Position numbers and translations under genes: made by a program | Notes under the pieces: model-generated | Seen by the model: the letters and a program-made list of their open reading frames with translations, nothing else | Databases searched by the model: none | What the model was told of the DNA's origin: nothing | NCBI RefSeq assembly: GCF_030867095.1 | Contig: NC_081824.1 | Coordinates: forward strand, 306,110,956-306,174,955 | Reading direction: 5' to 3' | Length of the DNA: 64,000 nt | Source: Alligator mississippiensis | Taxonomy: Eukaryota; Chordata; Crocodylia; Alligatoridae | Shown: positions 60,681-64,000 of the stretch, in pieces | How positions within the stretch are numbered: position 1 is the first letter of the stretch | Layout of the letters: each line of letters opens with the position of its first letter

Positions 60681-60810
60681 CAAGTATTCCCCTTCATTCT
60701 GTGTAACAGTAGGCAAGTCACTTAGTATCTCTGTGCTACGGTTTACCCATCTGTACAATGGAGATAGTAAATATGCCCATCTTTGTAAAGTGCTTTGAGT
60801 TTTGTGTGGG
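60681..60810 (+). mobile_element. MIR-like SINE, 3' part
   Basis: 'ggcaagtcacttagtatctctgtgc', 'catctgtacaatgg' and 'tttgtaaagtgctttgag' follow the order of the MIR core and 3' region. It continues the fragment at 56537-56580 once the LTR element is removed. Confidence 0.75.
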
Positions 60811-60935
60811 CCTTAGCCTTGTTTTGGAAATGTTGACATAGACAGCTATTCAAATCAGTAAAACTATCTGAAAGTCATTCAAAGAATGTGCCAGAAACAC
60901 TTCTTCAGGTGTTCAAGTCCATGCTTCCAGCCTAG

Positions 60936-60986
60936 CTTCCTTTCCTTTCCTTTCCTTTCCTTTCCTTTCCTTTCCTTTCCTTTCCT
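60936..60986 (+). repeat. (CCTTT)n microsatellite
   Basis: About ten perfect TTTCC units in SRPX intron 1, ending in a T run. Confidence 0.95.
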
Positions 60987-60989
60987 TTT

Positions 60990-63900
60990 TTGTTTTCTTG
61001 CGCAGATTTGTTGGAATCTGACAGGCCGTGCCATGAGCTTTGGTCTCCGTCTAGCCGATGAAGCTGGACATTCTACTTATACATATCCAAGTTAAAATCC
61101 TGTGAGACTGTAATGAATTCAGAGATGCTTCATTGAGTGTTCCTTTATTTGCTGTCAGCACATAACTTTGATGCCAACTGTGAAGCTGATGAAGAGTAAT
61201 ACAAAGGGCTTGTCAAGAATTAGCAATGAATACTTTCTACCATTTAAACACATGTTTTGGATTTGTTTTGGTTTTCACCTCACGCTCTCGGGTTTCTGAA
61301 TCTGTTTTGTCTTTTCATAATGTACCATGAGTGAAATGCTACAGAATCTACAATCGTCTTTTACTCGTAAAAGGCATGCATGCAGTTTTTTTAGTTCTGT
61401 AAATTAAAAGGTCAGCATACCGAGTGTTGCTGGCTGGTAGTGAGCACTCTTCCTCTATTTCTAGCCATTAATTATATTTAAAGAAGCACCGTTAAAGTCA
61501 TTCAGACTAAAAATCTATATTGCAGTGCCTTTTAAATGTAATTCCAGATTATAGGTCTTTAACTTTCATGATTCTGATCTCTGTTGTATTTAGAAATTGC
61601 TTGAAATAACTTAAATGTCTGATACCTTTTAGGTTTTTATATGAAGATGGGGAAAGATGTTTTGTAATCTCTAAAGGCATTCTGAAGATAGAACTGTTCA
61701 ATTTTACCAAAGTGATTAGTCACTTTGGTGAATTTGACCTGTTCTTAAGCCACCCTGTAATTTTGTTTTAACACTTTTGACAATGTTTTCTTGTTTTAAA
61801 GAGTTTTTTTTCTTTTACCTTTTTCAAGATAGAAGCGACACAGAAAGTAGAAACTGCTGTTAAAGGCACAAAAATAAAACTTTCTTTTCTTTAGCTTGCT
61901 AAGTTATACTGGTAGGTGCTGTTTGGAAGGTATACATTTTTAAGATAGAAATGTTGAATTTGTCATTCCTTAAGCCCTCTATAATGACAGTAGAAGGAGG
62001 GGGAGGCCTTTTAGTACAGGAAATGCTAAGCAGAACTTTGGAACCAAGTGACAAATATGCTCCATGCTTCTCCATGCTTTTAAGATGCCAAAGTGAAGTG
62101 CCACTCCTCTTAGTTTGGCTGTTTCAGATATGATCTTGTATGCCTCTACAGTTTTGTGGGAAATGTCCCCCAGGACTCTAGGGGACATTTTATTTGTTCA
62201 GTACCTGGGCCAGACTGGAGTGGGTGCAGGAGAGGGAATATAGTGGTGTTCTCCCACCTTTGGAGAGAGCATCTGGAGTGCCAGAATGCAATGCTGCAGA
62301 GCTCACAGAAATTTTTGCAGCATTTCTTTCTGTCATGCTGTACTCTGCCCTGTGATAAATAACACTAACTTTTTCATTTTTGGGTACCTCACAGAAAGGG
62401 ACAGCACTGGGATGTGCCTCTCTGCTCACTGTTTCAGCTCTTGCTCTGCAAACTAGGGCATATATCAGTTACTCTGCTATTAACATTAACCAGTTGAAGC
62501 AAGCATCATTTCTGTTAACACAAGGGATACTCTTTTAAATGAGAACACTTCAATTCTAGAGCAGAAACAGGTAGTTATTCAAAAAGAACTTGGCTGCTGG
62601 GGTATTGGAAACTATGCCAGTTTAGGACTGACTGACTAGGATTTTTCTGTGTAGCTTTTTTGCTCCTAGATTGGATGCACTTGTGTGTCATTCTCAAATG
62701 TACTGTTAATGCAGCAGATCCCAAACCCTTTGATATAGGCCCTTTGAGAACCCAAAGAAACTGTCTGGCAAACCCAGGCAACTACAGTACCAACATACAT
62801 GAAAGGAAATGATGGGAGTATATGAGTATGTAGGAAGGGGCTGTGACATCAATGATAATTTTGTGCTGATGAGTTTGATTAAGCTATTTCAGGTTTTGTG
62901 ATGTATTGGAAAAAATCCTGGAAGCGACTGAAAATTCTTAAAGGCTATTTGTGACTGTAACAAAACACAAGTTGCTTAAACTCTTCTTCATGACTAATGG
63001 AACTTGACAGCTTTACTGCTGCTTTTTGATTTCAAAGACACAGTAGGAGTTTTCTCTGATACTAGAACTTGCAATTGCTTTTTGGGGAAGTATGCATAGT
63101 CTGTTAGGTACCAGTAATTAACTCTGCAGATGATTTAAGTATGTTGGAAACTGTGTATTGATACTGTCTGTATCTAAAAAAAGGCTTTGCGGCCATACAA
63201 CAACACTGAAAAATGAATTTGATAAAAGTTACAAAGGCTTTTATTTCAGGAAGTATTCTGGCTAATGTATAAATGTGGATGGCTTTTTAATGTATGTACA
63301 TTTGAATAATTTTGAAAATTGCTTCATGCACATTTTGCTTTCAAGATTCCATAATTAAAAAAAAAGTGTTACCATTGTGCAGAGGGAAAACTTACTTTTT
63401 TCTCAGTGATTCTGACCAATTTTAATATTTGTCAAACTCAGTGAACAGTCTTACAAGTCTGAGATCATGTAGCTAAAGCAGCTGACTAAAGCAATTTAGT
63501 ATGAACACAGTGAGATTTCAGGGGATGTAAAAAATGTGTGATAAAGTTAGACAAACATACTACGTTCTACCCACCATCTCTCATTCTGTTGTTTGTCCAT
63601 TCAGGAAGTGCCATTTCCTTGTAAGGAATGACTAGTAGACATATTGCACATCTGTAGCCTAAGAATATCATCATAGTTTAAAAGCAGTTCTATCTTCTAT
63701 CAGTCAGGCTTCTTTAGCTTGGCTTTGTCATGCTGAATGGTTTACACAAAGCCTACACTTAACCAGCGTGGGCTGGCAAAGTATGTGTTAATGGTAACCA
63801 AAGTCTGTCTGCCATCTGGCTGTACCACCAGAATTAAACCTACTGTGGTCCCTGCTGGAATCACTCCGAGGATCTTTGTCAGACTTGCTGCCACTGACTC

Positions 63901-64000
63901 GCCAGCTAGAATGAGACATTGTCTCCATCTCCTGTGTTGGAGTTAAGTTAAGAGCTTTAATACATTATGGTTTCCTCCATCATTTTCAACTTTTCGGCAA
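60990..64000. other. SRPX: SRPX intron 1, no recognised feature
   Basis: AT-rich to the window end. I looked for a cysteine-rich sushi exon on + and saw none. Short ORFs lack motifs. Confidence 0.5.

Overview
The window is vertebrate nuclear DNA, AT-rich overall, with a few small exons spread through long repeat-filled introns. It carries the 3' half of RPGR (retinitis pigmentosa GTPase regulator) on the + strand. A gene-free gap of about 10 kb follows, and then a CpG-rich first exon, also on +, that best fits SRPX. RPGR followed by SRPX on the same strand is the order on the mammalian X short arm, so the block looks like conserved synteny. The abundance of CR1 LINEs, several hAT-type MITEs with clean target-site duplications, and a MIR-like SINE suggest a non-avian sauropsid. 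I favour a crocodilian over a turtle, but the sequence alone does not prove it.

Region 1 to about 39 kb: RPGR exons corresponding to human exons 13, 14, 15/ORF15, 16, 17, 18 and 19. All splice phases agree. The RCC1-like propeller lies upstream of the window. The gene can make two ends here. One is the ORF15 (photoreceptor-type) end, with a Glu/Gly repeat and the conserved C-terminus ending [10 protein letters not shown]-x-LK. The other is the constitutive end, which would splice out from inside ORF15 to an acidic exon 16 about 22 kb away and finish in the prenylation box CVIL. Introns hold CR1 fragments, fold-back MITEs, hAT MITEs and an almost complete CR1 inserted into an older MITE.

Region 39 to 48.7 kb: intergenic, with CR1, MITEs, a 19-bp perfect hairpin and an old pair of related segments, one of which carries an extra insertion. 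Three CR1 3' ends abut the SRPX CpG island.

Region 48.7 to 64 kb: SRPX promoter, exon 1 (signal peptide) and the start of a long first intron. The intron contains a 30-base C run, a hAT MITE, a CR1 with an intact FADD reverse-transcriptase motif, and a 100-bp fold-back. It also contains a 4.1-kb LTR element on the minus strand with a tRNA-Ser primer site, gag-like ORFs and no recognised pol, inserted into a MIR-like SINE with a 5-bp duplication.

No operon, CRISPR array or clearly new biochemical system is present. The most interesting signals are the RPGR ORF15 architecture, the compact gag-only LTR element, and several nested insertions that can be dated relative to one another.
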